Assembly (NCBI RefSeq): GCF_002802875.1
Contig: NZ_PEBI01000003.1
Location: 350,306-414,305 of the forward strand
DNA length: 64,000 bases
Origin: Bifidobacterium primatium
GTDB taxonomy: Bacteria > Actinomycetota > Actinomycetes > Actinomycetales > Bifidobacteriaceae
Direction of reading: 5' to 3'
Part shown: positions 18,031-26,977 of the stretch, piece by piece
How the letters are laid out: each line of letters begins with the position of its first letter
Position numbering within the stretch: the stretch's first letter is position 1
Notes under the pieces: generated by a model
Told to the model about the DNA's origin: nothing
Databases searched by the model: none
Seen by the model: only the letters and a program-made list of their open reading frames with translations
Made by a program: the position numbers and the translations under genes

Positions 18031-18858
18031 CTACTTCGCGTACTGTTCGAGATGCGGGTCGACGGAGTGGACCACGTCCACAAGGTCGCCGTTGCTGAGC
18101 ATGGGCTTCTGGAACTCGCGCCATGGATCGACCTTCACCTCCCAGCGGCCGATTGCCTCGTTGAACACGGGGCGTGCGGTCTGCTCCCAGCGTACGCGCT
18201 GCGAGGTGCGGCCGGTGTTGGGGTCGCGCCGCGAATAATGCAGGCACGTGCAGTTGGTGATGGTCCATGCGTCGTCGGAGGTACGACGCAGGAACTCCTC
18301 GTCGGAGATGTCCTCCAGGGTGAGCATGAGCGCGAACATGAAATCGCCATGGGAGACGGCGACCACGGACTCCGCCTCGGCGCGGCGGTTGAGCGACGTA
18401 AGCAGGTTGTGCACGCGGTCCTCAGCCACGTCGGCGATGGATTCGCCGGCCGGCGGGCGCCAGTACAGGGGATCGGTGTGCTTGAACATCCAGTTGCGCG
18501 AATAGTTGGTGCGGAACTCCTCCTGGGTGATGGTGTTGATCTCGCCCCATGAGCGTTCGCGCAGCACGCGCGTCTCCTCCCACCGGGCCTTGGGCAGCGC
18601 CATGGTGGCCGCCGTCTCGCGGGTGCGCACGTATGGCGAGACCAGGTAACGGTCGAAGAGCGGCTGCTGCTCGACCAGCCACCGGCCGATGCAGTCGGCC
18701 TGCTTGCGGCCGGTGGCCGTGAGCCTCCAGGATCGGTCGGGGACGGTGACGTTGTCCTGCGTGTAGAGCGAATTGTCCCCTTGTTCTCCGGCCTTGACGA
18801 TGACATTCGCCTCCGACTCGCCATGTCGGATGACGTACAGATCCAATGGCATTCCCAT
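18031..18858 (-). CDS. histidine phosphatase family protein (phosphoglycerate mutase-like)
   Basis: 275 residues. The N-terminus MPLDLYVIRHGESEAN carries the RHGE catalytic motif with the phospho-acceptor His; further residues of the fold appear in YLVSPYVRTRETAATM, and VVAVSHGDFMFAL supplies the second catalytic His. Length exceeds a typical SixA/PhoE and the ending EVKVDPWREFQKPMLS is not a standard glycolytic mutase, so a broad phosphatase role on an unknown phospho-substrate is more likely than glycolysis. A GAGG sequence 7 bases upstream supports the start. It is divergent from brnQ. Confidence 0.85.
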   Translation of the reverse strand: MGMPLDLYVIRHGESEANVIVKAGEQGDNSLYTQDNVTVPDRSWRLTATGRKQADCIGRWLVEQQPLFDRYLVSPYVRTRETAATMALPKARWEETRVLRERSWGEINTITQEEFRTNYSRNWMFKHTDPLYWRPPAGESIADVAEDRVHNLLTSLNRRAEAESVVAVSHGDFMFALMLTLEDISDEEFLRRTSDDAWTITNCTCLHYSRRDPNTGRTSQRVRWEQTARPVFNEAIGRWEVKVDPWREFQKPMLSNGDLVDVVHSVDPHLEQYAK

Positions 18859-18898
18859 GCCGTATACCTCATTTCACATGTTCACAATGGTTACGTTC

Positions 18899-18914
18899 GA
18901 GGCACCGATGCCTC
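18899..18914. promoter_or_regulatory. 16-base dyad in the histidine phosphatase/brnQ divergent region
   Basis: GAGGCA-CCGA-TGCCTC, an exact inverted repeat 40 bases upstream of the histidine phosphatase start and 85 bases upstream of the brnQ -35 element. It could be an operator. Confidence 0.3.
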
Positions 18915-18998
18915 ATCGTGGTATTCACCATAGCCGATGACCCGCATCCGTTCGCTACCGGATGATGGAACCCTTGGTGAAATTCTGGAAAAATCCGG

Positions 18999-19027
18999 TT
19001 GACGGCGACACGCCCGGTCGGGACAAT
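18999..19027 (+). promoter_or_regulatory. sigma-70-type promoter of brnQ
   Basis: TTGACG (18999-19004) and GACAAT (19022-19027) separated by exactly 17 bases, one of the best promoter matches in the window. Transcription should start near 19034, leaving a 25-base leader that contains the AGGAG ribosome-binding site. Confidence 0.75.
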
Positions 19028-19058
19028 GGGAAGCCGCTATACCGAACGAGGAGAGATG

Positions 19059-20465
19059 ATGGCCAACACCACCGACAACCATGCCGAAACCGCCACCGCC
19101 GCATCCGGAAGGACCGCCCGGCTTGGCTCCAGGGCCCGCGTGCTGATGACGTTCACGTTCTTCTCCATGTTCTTCGGCGCCGGCAACCTCATCTTCCCGC
19201 CGTTCGTCGGAGCCCAGGCCGGCGCGATGACGCCGATGGCGGCTGCCGGCTTCATCATCTCCGCCGTGGGATTGCCGATTCTCGGCGTGGTGGCGGTCTC
19301 GCTCGCCGGCGGGTTCGAGCAGCTGGCGGGCCGAGTGTCCCCGAAATTCGCCTCGCTGCTGGGGCTCGCCATCATCCTGACGATCGGCCCGTGCTTCGCC
19401 ATCCCCCGAACGGCGACCACGTCGTTCGAGATGGCGATCGTACCGTTCACCGGCTCGATGCCGCAAACGCTCTCATGGCTGCCCCAGCTCCTCTATTCCG
19501 CGACGTTCTTCGCCGTCTCGTTCATTCTTTCGGCACACCCGGAAAGGCTGTCCAAAACGCTGGGCCGTTTCATGGGACCGTTGCTGCTGGCACTCATCGC
19601 CGTACTGTTCGTGGCCTGCGTCGTCAGGCATTCCAGCGGATTCGCCGCACCGATGGGCGATTACGTCTCCGGTCAGGTGTCGCGTGGTTTCCTCGACGGA
19701 TACCAGACCATGGACCTGCTGGCGGCACTGTATTTCGGCATCGTGATCTCGGCGAACGTACGTTCGCGGGGCATCGGCGACGAATCGCAGGTGCGCAGGG
19801 AGACGGCGCTCGCCGGCGTCGGCACCGGCATGCTGCTCATCATCATCTATGGCGTGCTGGCATATATGGGTGCGGCGTCCGGTTCGATAGCCGCAATCGA
19901 TCCCGCGCACGATACGGGCGCCACGGTGCTGACGAATCTGACCGCCGCGTTGTTCGGCCCGTTCGGCACGGCGTTCGTGGGATTGGTGTTCGTCATCGCC
20001 TGTCTGAATGTGTGCACCGGATTGATCTCGACCTGCGGCACGTATTTCATGAACCGTTTTCCCGTCGTGGCGGGCCATCGCATGAAATACCGTACCTGGG
20101 GCGCGATCTTCGCCGTGTTCAGCTTCGTGGTGTCGAACGCCGGCCTGAGCATGATCATCAAGGTGTCGGTGCCGGTGCTTTCGGCCCTGTATCCCATGGC
20201 CATCGTGCTGGTGGCGCTGACGCTGACGCATCATGTGTTCGCCGACCGGTTCCCCCGCGTGTACTTCTGGACGGTGCTGCTGGTGGGCGCGGTGGCGGCG
20301 CTCGGCTGCATCGCCAGTCTTGTCGCCGTGTTCGGCGGCGCGCTGCCGTGGCTGGATGCGACGCTTGGCCTGCTGCCGTTGTATGACGCCCAGCTGGGCT
20401 GGCTTACGCCGGCCGCAGTGGGCGTCGTCATCGGCATGGTCGACAGCGTGATGCGGCGCCGCTGA
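19059..20465 (+). CDS. brnQ: branched-chain amino acid transport system II carrier protein
   Basis: 468-residue secondary transporter (LIVCS family) for uptake of Leu, Ile and Val with Na+ or H+. About twelve transmembrane helices; family signatures include FTFFSMFFGAGNLIFPPF near the N-terminus, GPCFAIPRTATTSFEMAI and a second-half LNVCTGLISTCGTYFMNRFP. Of two adjacent ATG codons I chose 19059, because the AGGAG at 19049-19053 leaves a 5-base spacer to it and only 2 bases to 19056. Transcribed from its own strong promoter; convergent with an SDR gene. Confidence 0.92.
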   Translation: MANTTDNHAETATAASGRTARLGSRARVLMTFTFFSMFFGAGNLIFPPFVGAQAGAMTPMAAAGFIISAVGLPILGVVAVSLAGGFEQLAGRVSPKFASLLGLAIILTIGPCFAIPRTATTSFEMAIVPFTGSMPQTLSWLPQLLYSATFFAVSFILSAHPERLSKTLGRFMGPLLLALIAVLFVACVVRHSSGFAAPMGDYVSGQVSRGFLDGYQTMDLLAALYFGIVISANVRSRGIGDESQVRRETALAGVGTGMLLIIIYGVLAYMGAASGSIAAIDPAHDTGATVLTNLTAALFGPFGTAFVGLVFVIACLNVCTGLISTCGTYFMNRFPVVAGHRMKYRTWGAIFAVFSFVVSNAGLSMIIKVSVPVLSALYPMAIVLVALTLTHHVFADRFPRVYFWTVLLVGAVAALGCIASLVAVFGGALPWLDATLGLLPLYDAQLGWLTPAAVGVVIGMVDSVMRRR

Positions 20466-20506
20466 CCGGGCGCGCCGCCGGATCAACGGCGCCGGCAATC
20501 GGCGAC

Positions 20507-21217
20507 TCAGCGGTAGTTTCGTTCGATGAGGATGTCGGAGACGGTGAGGTTGGCGTCGTTGACAAGATTGAACAGGATAACCTCCGCCAGCTCGGCAGGG
20601 CTCATGAACGAGTGCTGCTTCTCCAATGACACATAGTCGTGGCTGTCGCGGTAGAAGTCGGTGTCGATGCCGCCAGGGTACACGCCCACGACCTTCACGC
20701 TGCTGCCCTTGTACGCGGCCTTGAGGCTCTGCGTATAGCCCCTCTCCCCCCATTTGGTGGCGCAGTACACGGATTCGTTCGCATTGCCCCGGGTGGCGGC
20801 GGTGCTCATGACGTTCGCGATCTTGAGATCCCGCTCCCCTGTGACGCGCAGCGTCTCGACACTCCACAGAATCATGCCCCTAAGCCCTTTGAGACATTTG
20901 TCCACGTCAGCGGCCTCGTATTTCGCCGGTTCCTTGAACGACGGCTGGCCGGCGTTGTTGATGAGCAGGTCGATATGACCGATTCCGGCGATTTCGGCCA
21001 CGGATTTCTTGACGAACAGTTCGTCGGAGACATCGCCGACGAAGCCATGGTACGAGTCGGCGGGGAATTCCCTGGCCAGTTCGACCTGACGCTCCTCGTT
21101 GAAGTCGATGCCGGCCACGAACCAGCCCCTGCCGATCAGCTGTCGGGCGAGCTCATAGCCGAGGCCCATGGCGCTGCCGGTGACGATGGCGAGTTTCTTT
21201 CCCGTGTTCGTGCTCAT
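20507..21217 (-). CDS. short-chain dehydrogenase/reductase
   Basis: 236-residue NAD(P)-dependent oxidoreductase of the classical SDR fold. The cofactor-binding TGSAMGLGYELARQL (TGxxxGxG) is followed by the LLINNAGQ motif and the catalytic Ser...Tyr-x-x-x-Lys in VMSTAATRG...YCATKWG. The start ATG follows GGAAGGAACAAC, a good ribosome-binding site; upstream in-frame codons are not supported. Substrate unknown. It is divergent from the TauE/SafE gene pair. Confidence 0.9.
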   Translation of the reverse strand: MSTNTGKKLAIVTGSAMGLGYELARQLIGRGWFVAGIDFNEERQVELAREFPADSYHGFVGDVSDELFVKKSVAEIAGIGHIDLLINNAGQPSFKEPAKYEAADVDKCLKGLRGMILWSVETLRVTGERDLKIANVMSTAATRGNANESVYCATKWGERGYTQSLKAAYKGSSVKVVGVYPGGIDTDFYRDSHDYVSLEKQHSFMSPAELAEVILFNLVNDANLTVSDILIERNYR

Positions 21218-21304
21218 GTTGTTCCTTCCGTGGATGATCCTGATCACCGGATTACCGACCTTGGTCATCGTCCGGCGTCCATGCCGGTCGCGGCGGTTCC
21301 GCTT

Positions 21305-21372
21305 CGATGATAACGCCGAAGTCCACGTTACGGCCGGATATCGTCCGCACCGTTGCCCGACGATTATCATCG
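21305..21372. promoter_or_regulatory. inverted pair of TTATCATCG elements between the SDR and TauE genes
   Basis: CGATGATAA at 21305-21313 and its reverse complement TTATCATCG at 21364-21372 lie in the 198-base divergent spacer. A shared regulator binding two inverted sites would explain this, but chance is possible. Confidence 0.3.
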
Positions 21373-21415
21373 GTTGCGTTTCGTACTCATCCGACCGTTA
21401 TCGAACAGGAGCGTC

Positions 21416-22204
21416 ATGACCATTGCGGGAGTTTCGGCGGTCACCCTGCTGCTGGTGCTGATCGCAGGTTTCGGCACCGGTTTCATAGGGTATGCCACCG
21501 GTGCGGCGTCGCTGGTGTCCTATCCGTCGCTGCTGGCCATCGGCGTGCCTCCGGTATTGGCGGACACCACGAACACCGTGGGCATGCTGGGCACCGACAT
21601 AGGCGGCCTGCTCTCCGCCCGCAAGGAGCTTTCCGGCCATCGCGCGCGAGTCATCATCTATGCGGTCATCGGTGTCATCGGCGGTGTAGCCGGCGCATTG
21701 CTGCTGATCGAGCTGCCGCCCGTCGTATTCGAGTATCTCGCCCCGCCGCTCATCCTGTTCAGCGCCATCACCATCGTGGCCGATCCCGGCAAACGCATCG
21801 CAAATGCGAATGCAACGGTTCCGGACCGAGACGATCCACGCCGTGATTCGTGGTGGATGTGGCTGGGCGTGGTGTTCGCCTGCGTGTACAACGGGTATTT
21901 CGGCGCGGGTGCCGGCACGCTCACCATAGCCGTGCTCGGGCTGGGACGCGTCGGGTCGTTCCATGAGATCAACGCGTTGAAGACCGTCATCGGATTCGGG
22001 TCGAACGTCACCGCCGCCGTGTTGTTCATCGCGCGGGGCACGGTGAACTGGCCGTACGCCATCGCCTTGGGCGCCGGCTGCTTCATCGGCGGTGCGCTGG
22101 CCCCTCCCGTCACCCGCCATATTCCCGCGAATATCATGCGCATGGTGGCCATGGTCGCCGGTGTCCTTCTCGCTGGGGTTCTGGGATGGAGCACCTATCG
22201 CTGA
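21416..22204 (+). CDS. sulfite exporter TauE/SafE family permease (copy 1)
   Basis: 262 residues with about eight transmembrane helices in two DUF81 repeats. The N-terminal repeat has GFGTGFIGYATGAASLVSYP and the C-terminal one GYFGAGAGTLTIAVLG and ALKTVIGFGSNVTAAVLF. Members move sulfite, sulfoacetate or other small anions. Start ATG follows AGGAG with a 4-base spacer. An almost identical paralogue follows after 149 bases; the cytoplasmic loop (about residues 128-145) is shorter here than in copy 2. Confidence 0.88.
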   Translation: MTIAGVSAVTLLLVLIAGFGTGFIGYATGAASLVSYPSLLAIGVPPVLADTTNTVGMLGTDIGGLLSARKELSGHRARVIIYAVIGVIGGVAGALLLIELPPVVFEYLAPPLILFSAITIVADPGKRIANANATVPDRDDPRRDSWWMWLGVVFACVYNGYFGAGAGTLTIAVLGLGRVGSFHEINALKTVIGFGSNVTAAVLFIARGTVNWPYAIALGAGCFIGGALAPPVTRHIPANIMRMVAMVAGVLLAGVLGWSTYR

Positions 22205-22353
22205 CACTGCCGATGATAGAGGACACAAGCAATCGTATGAAACATACGGCAACGGTCCACGTTACGGTCAGACGTTCGACCGACCGGTGGCGAATGGCTA
22301 TGCTCGCTTGTTGTTCAATTCGTTTTCGATGACGACATGATGTGAGGAAGACC

Positions 22354-23199
22354 ATGACCATTGCCGGAATCTCGGTAGTCACTTTGCTGCTCGTACTGCT
22401 CGCCGGCATCGGCGCCGGGTTCGTCGGCTACGCGGTCGGCGCCTCGTCGCTGGTCTCCTATCCCGCCTTGCTGGCCATCGGCGTGCCGCCGGTATTGGCG
22501 AACACCACGAACACCGTGGGCGTGGTCGGCACCGGCGTGGGCGGATGCCTTTCCGCCCGCAAGGAGCTGACCGGACATCGCACGCGCGTCATCATCTATG
22601 CGACCATAGGCGTGGTCGGCGGTATCGTCGGCGGTCTGCTGCTGCTGGAACTCCCCCCGGCCGTGTTCGAATATCTGGTGCCGCCACTCATCCTGTTCAG
22701 CGCGCTCATCATCGCGTTCAACCCGAAAGAACGTGCCCACGCCCGAGACTCCGTCGGCAAGGCGCTGGGTCCGGATTCGGCGCAGGCGCGTGAGGCCGTG
22801 GAACGCGAACTGGCCAAACCGAAGGACGACGTGCGCAAGGACCCGTGGTGGATGTGGCTGGGCGTGAGCTTCGTCGGCATCTACAGCGGCTACTTCGGCG
22901 CGGGCGCCGGCACGTTCGCGCTCGCCATCCTCGACCTCGGCCATATCGGCAAGTTCCATGAGATCAACGCGCTGAAGACCGTCATCGGATTCGGCGCGAA
23001 CATCACCGCGGCCATCATGTTCATCGTGCGAGGATCCGTCAACTGGCCGTTCGCCGTCGCCCTGTGCGCCGGATGCTTCCTCGGCAGCTACATCGCGCCG
23101 CCCATCACTCGCCGCATCCCCGCCAGAATCATGCGCGCGGCGGCGGTGCTCGCCGGCGTCATCCTGGCGGCCAAGCTCGGATGGAGCACGTATCTGTGA
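22354..23199 (+). CDS. sulfite exporter TauE/SafE family permease (copy 2)
   Basis: 281 residues, tandem paralogue of the preceding gene. The N-terminal 125 residues are very similar (MTIAGISVVTLLLVL against MTIAGVSAVTLLLVL) and the last third keeps GYFGAGAGTFALAIL and ALKTVIGFGANITAAIMF. The main difference is a charged cytoplasmic loop longer by about 19 residues (between NPKERAHARD and DPWWMWLG). Start ATG follows GAGGAAG. It was probably produced by a local duplication; the two copies may form hetero-oligomers or have different anions. Confidence 0.88.
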   Translation: MTIAGISVVTLLLVLLAGIGAGFVGYAVGASSLVSYPALLAIGVPPVLANTTNTVGVVGTGVGGCLSARKELTGHRTRVIIYATIGVVGGIVGGLLLLELPPAVFEYLVPPLILFSALIIAFNPKERAHARDSVGKALGPDSAQAREAVERELAKPKDDVRKDPWWMWLGVSFVGIYSGYFGAGAGTFALAILDLGHIGKFHEINALKTVIGFGANITAAIMFIVRGSVNWPFAVALCAGCFLGSYIAPPITRRIPARIMRAAAVLAGVILAAKLGWSTYL

Positions 23200-23247
23200 C
23201 TTGCCTTCGCAATCGTCCGGCGGTCATGAACCGCGCGGTGGATGCGG

Positions 23248-24528
23248 CTATGCGCCAAGCGATCTGACGGCACTTGCCGACAGTGTCTTCAACACGTCGA
23301 ACAGCAGGGTGCGGGTCTCGCGGTCGGTACCGCGCGCCGCGTCGAGAATCTTCGGCAGCGCCGTGGACCAGTTCGCGGCCAGCTCGGAAAACCGGTCGTA
23401 TCCGGCGGCGGCGAAGATCTGGTAGGTTTCGTCGATGACCTTGCGGCGGCGTTCGGGAGGCACGGCCTCCAGCCATGCGTCCACGACCCTGCCGATATAG
23501 GCGGCGGGGTCGCCGATGGTTTCGGCCGTGCGGAACCCGCCGGATTCGCCGGAGCGGGCGCCTTCGGCCACCTGCCAGCTGAGCCCCATATGCTGCATGA
23601 TGCCGGTCTCGTCCGATATGACCACGGTATAGTCATTCACCGTATGCAGCAGCATTCCGATGATCGAGGATTCCGGCACGGTCTTGTGTATGCGTCCGGC
23701 GATGGCATGGAATGCCGCCGTGTCGGCCGTCGATTGGGGCAGTCCCGGACCGTCATGGGAGAACACCGCGCCGATTCGTTCGGACCGACCGGTGACGGGG
23801 GCCGATGGCGACGGCACCAGGCCAAGGCGACGCGCCCGCTCCCCTATACCGTCAAGATCGGATTGCACGATGCCGGTGGCGGCATACACCGCCATGTTGC
23901 CGCCCTTGGAATGTCCGCCGACCATCACAGCCGGAGCATGACCGCCGGGGAAGCCCGCGGACCGGTCGATGATGGATTCGAGATAGGCCATGGCGTTCCG
24001 CTGCGCCGGCACCGGGCACCGGAACGCCATGTTGAAGTCCTCCTTCCACCCGACAAGCGTGCCATCGGTGCCGCGGAAGGCCACGTACAGCAGTCCGTTC
24101 ATCACGGCGTCGCCGACGGCGGAGCCTTTGGGGCTCCTGGCGGGCCGGGCCCTTCCGATTCCCGCGCAGTCGCCGAGGTCGAAGGTCATGGCCGCGAACT
24201 GCATCTCCTCGCCGACGTCATATCGTTCGACATATTCCCCCACCCGCAGCCCGCGGAATCGCGGGGACTCGCAGATCGCGCGCAGCAGGTCGGCCCGCGA
24301 TGCGTTGAGCCGCTCGGACCCCGTATCGAACATGCGGGGGTAGTCCTCGGCCCGCAGCAGCATCGTGATCGGCACGGTGTCCACGGATCTGGCGCGGCCG
24401 TATCGGGGCACGACTTGCGGCGCATGCATGTAGGCCAGTTCCGAAAACACCAATGAATCGACCTCGTTGAACTCCAGTTCTGCGAAGTCGCGAAACTCGT
24501 TGCGCACGTAATCGACGATGTTGCCCAT
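23248..24528 (-). CDS. DUF2974/Mbeg1-like alpha/beta hydrolase
   Basis: 426 residues. The N-terminus MGNIVDYVRNEFRDFAELEF and VDSLVFSELAYM is characteristic of Mbeg1-like (DUF2974) proteins; the centre has VMVGGHSKGGNMAVYAA, a GxSxG nucleophile elbow of a lipase-like hydrolase, and FSHDGPGLP supplies a probable catalytic Asp/His region. Start ATG is preceded by GGAAGGACC. Function of the family in bacteria is unknown; a lipase or esterase activity is inferred only from the elbow. It lies 43 bases downstream of mazG and may share its transcript. Confidence 0.82.
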   Translation of the reverse strand: MGNIVDYVRNEFRDFAELEFNEVDSLVFSELAYMHAPQVVPRYGRARSVDTVPITMLLRAEDYPRMFDTGSERLNASRADLLRAICESPRFRGLRVGEYVERYDVGEEMQFAAMTFDLGDCAGIGRARPARSPKGSAVGDAVMNGLLYVAFRGTDGTLVGWKEDFNMAFRCPVPAQRNAMAYLESIIDRSAGFPGGHAPAVMVGGHSKGGNMAVYAATGIVQSDLDGIGERARRLGLVPSPSAPVTGRSERIGAVFSHDGPGLPQSTADTAAFHAIAGRIHKTVPESSIIGMLLHTVNDYTVVISDETGIMQHMGLSWQVAEGARSGESGGFRTAETIGDPAAYIGRVVDAWLEAVPPERRRKVIDETYQIFAAAGYDRFSELAANWSTALPKILDAARGTDRETRTLLFDVLKTLSASAVRSLGA

Positions 24529-24571
24529 GCCGGTCCTTCCCCGTTGCCCTCGTTGCCCTTCGATGCGGAAA

Positions 24572-25384
24572 TCAGCTTTCGGATGAGTCGGTCTGGGCCT
24601 CGCGTCCGGCGATGGTCCCCTCGCGCCGTGCGATATCCGTTTCGACATCGCGCAGACGGTTGCGCAGAGCGGCCTCCACATCCACTCCGTCGGCCTGGGC
24701 CCGACGGATGACGGCGAGTATCTCGTCGGCGAAGGCGTCGGGTCGGGACTCCGCCATGGAATCGGCATCGTCGATTCCGCCGAAGGCACCGAACAGTTCT
24801 TCGGCATGCGGTGACTTGGAGACGCGGGAGACGACCTTCGCGGCGCGCAGGAACGCACCCTGCGTGTGCGAGATGCCCTCGAGCACGGACTTGCGATGCT
24901 TCTCCTTCTGCTTGACCTTTTCCCACAGGGCAAGCGTATCCTCCGGGGATTCGGAGCCGGAAGACGGTGCTGCAGCGTCGTCGTCAGGCACGAACACGTG
25001 AGGATGACGGGTGATGAGCTTGTTCACCAGCCGGTCGGCGACCTCGTCGATGTCGAACGGATCGTCGGGGTCGGCTTCGCATACGCGCGCCTGGAATATG
25101 GATTGGAGCAGCACATCGCCGAGCTCCTCGCGCATGTTGTCACGGTCGTCGGTCTCCACGGCGTCGATGTATTCGTAGGTCTCCTCAAGCAGATGCTTGA
25201 GCAGCGTGCGATTGGTCTGCTTGCCGTCCCACGGGCAGCCGCCGGGCGAATAGAGGATGTCGACGATGGCCTTCACCCTGTCGAGCGCGGTCTTCGCCTC
25301 GACGACGGGCCTGAGCTTCGAGCAATGCTCGAACCCCTCGGGCAATTGATAGGAGGAGTTTTCTCGTACGGTATCGTCTGTCAT
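24572..25384 (-). CDS. mazG: MazG nucleotide pyrophosphohydrolase
   Basis: 270 residues. All-alpha NTP-PPase that hydrolyses (d)NTPs to monophosphates and cleans the nucleotide pool. The Mg-binding motif ExxE...ExxD is visible in HLLEETYEYIDA and MREELGDVLLQ; LYSPGGCPWDGKQT is the usual N-terminal signature. The C-terminal part (from about residue 135) is acidic and less conserved. AGGAGG at 25394-25399 lies 9 bases before the chosen ATG (25384) and only 3 before another ATG at 25390. It is downstream of a deformylase homologue on the same strand. Confidence 0.9.
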   Translation of the reverse strand: MTDDTVRENSSYQLPEGFEHCSKLRPVVEAKTALDRVKAIVDILYSPGGCPWDGKQTNRTLLKHLLEETYEYIDAVETDDRDNMREELGDVLLQSIFQARVCEADPDDPFDIDEVADRLVNKLITRHPHVFVPDDDAAAPSSGSESPEDTLALWEKVKQKEKHRKSVLEGISHTQGAFLRAAKVVSRVSKSPHAEELFGAFGGIDDADSMAESRPDAFADEILAVIRRAQADGVDVEAALRNRLRDVETDIARREGTIAGREAQTDSSES

Positions 25385-25442
25385 ATGCATTGACCTCCTG
25401 CGATGATTGACGTTCTTGCCGGTCGATATGTGTCGAACGCCG

Positions 25443-25859
25443 TCAGATGATGACGCCGTTGCAGTGGTCGACCTCGTGCTGGATGATCTGAGCGGTGAAG
25501 TCCTCGAACCGTGCGGTGCGTTCACGCCAGCGACGGTCGCGGTAGGTGACGGTGATGCGGCGGTAGCGTGTGGTGTTCCTCTCCCCCGTCAGCGACAGGC
25601 ATCCCTCGCTCGCCGCATACGGTTCTGCCTTGTCGACGATCTCGGGATTGAACATGACCATGTTGCGTCCGATCAGTTCGTCGGCGAACACGATGACACG
25701 TCTGGAAACGCCGATCATGTTCGCCGCCATGCCGACGCATTCGTGCGCATGGGCCTCAAGCGTGTCCCTCAGATCGTCGCCCACCGGCAGGTCGTCCTGC
25801 GTGGCCGGCTCGGATGCCCTGCGTAGGAACGCCTCGTTCTTCATGATCGGTCGCCGCAT
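25443..25859 (-). CDS. short peptide deformylase homologue
   Basis: 138 residues, shorter than the usual 160-200. Motif II EGCLSL and motif III QHEVDH (metal ligands Cys, His, His and catalytic Glu) are intact, so a metal-dependent hydrolase is expected. Motif I, normally GxGLAAxQ, reads VGMAANMIG, so the conserved Gln is Met. This variant occurs in a class of short deformylase-like proteins in Firmicutes and bifidobacteria, and its in vivo substrate is uncertain. The ATG follows AAGGAG with a 9-base spacer. I would not assume it is the essential housekeeping enzyme. Confidence 0.8.
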   Translation of the reverse strand: MRRPIMKNEAFLRRASEPATQDDLPVGDDLRDTLEAHAHECVGMAANMIGVSRRVIVFADELIGRNMVMFNPEIVDKAEPYAASEGCLSLTGERNTTRYRRITVTYRDRRWRERTARFEDFTAQIIQHEVDHCNGVII

Positions 25860-25986
25860 GGGTTCGCTCCTTCGTTCATGTTCTCTTATGGCAATGGCAC
25901 GCTTGCCCCGCCATCCACCCAAATTCAACATCCAATGTAGCAATCGACGACGAAACGGACATTCCCCAGTGTCTACCATATTGCCT

Positions 25987-26976
25987 ATGGATGATGTTTT
26001 TGACGGGGCTTTGCGGCGACAGTCGCCGCTTATCGTGGACGGGTCGATGGCGACGGAACTGGAGCGGCAGGGCGTGGACACGGCGAGTGCGTTATGGTCC
26101 GCGACGGCACTCGTCGACAGTCCGCGAATCATCCGTGACGTGCATCGGGCCTATTTCGAGGCGGGAGCGAACATCGCCATCACCGATTCGTATCAGGCGA
26201 ATGTTCCGGCGTTTGAGAAGCTGGGATTATCGGGAAAGCAGTCCAGACGTCTGATCGCCGTCGCCGCGGAGGAGGCCATCGCCGCTCGGGAGGAGTATCG
26301 CAGGGCGCACACGGACGACGAGACCGCCGACCGTCCGCTTGTCGTCGCCGGCAGCGTGGGGCCGTATGGCGCGTTTCTGGCGGATGGCAGCGAATACACG
26401 GGAGACTATGCGCTGTCCGACGCGGAGTATCGCGATTTCCATCGTCCGCGTATGCAGGCGCTTGCCGATGCCGGCGTGGATCTGTTCGCGTTCGAGACGA
26501 TGCCGAATATCGGCGAGGTGCGGGCTTTGGTCGGATTATTGAACGATGAATTCGCGGGAACACAGGCATGGGTGTCGTTCAGTCTGCAGGATGCGGGGCA
26601 TCTGTGCGATGGAACGCCACTCAAGAAGGCCGTGGCCGAGCTTGACGGCAATCCGCAGATTGCGGCGATTGGCGTCAACTGCGTGCCGCCGGAGACGGTC
26701 TCCCCTGCTGTCCACATCATTCGTCGCGCAACATCGAAGCCGATTATCGCCTATCCGAACAACGGCGATGTCTACCATCCCGGAACCAAGACGTGGACAC
26801 CGAATCCCGGAGGTCTGGATATCGCCCGGCTCGCTTCGGAATGGTTTGCCGAGGGAGCCACGATCATCGGCGGATGCTGCCGCACCACGCCGGATGACAT
26901 CCGTCGCGTGGCCTCGGCTCTACGAGACGTCAGCTATCAAGGCATGGAAACGGGAAGAACGAATCAGCCAAGGTAA
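25987..26976 (+). CDS. mmuM: homocysteine S-methyltransferase
   Basis: 329 residues. Transfers a methyl group, typically from S-methylmethionine, to homocysteine to give methionine. The barrel begins IVDGSMATELERQG; the zinc-binding cysteines are in GVNCVPP and the paired GGCCRTTP near the C-terminus. TPNPGG is also family-typical. There is no SD before the ATG; a TACCAT hexamer at 25974-25979 ends 7 bases before it, so the transcript may be leaderless. Convergent with an MFS exporter (one base between stops). Methionine supply links it to metY further right. Confidence 0.9.
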   Translation: MDDVFDGALRRQSPLIVDGSMATELERQGVDTASALWSATALVDSPRIIRDVHRAYFEAGANIAITDSYQANVPAFEKLGLSGKQSRRLIAVAAEEAIAAREEYRRAHTDDETADRPLVVAGSVGPYGAFLADGSEYTGDYALSDAEYRDFHRPRMQALADAGVDLFAFETMPNIGEVRALVGLLNDEFAGTQAWVSFSLQDAGHLCDGTPLKKAVAELDGNPQIAAIGVNCVPPETVSPAVHIIRRATSKPIIAYPNNGDVYHPGTKTWTPNPGGLDIARLASEWFAEGATIIGGCCRTTPDDIRRVASALRDVSYQGMETGRTNQPR

Positions 26977-26977
26977 A

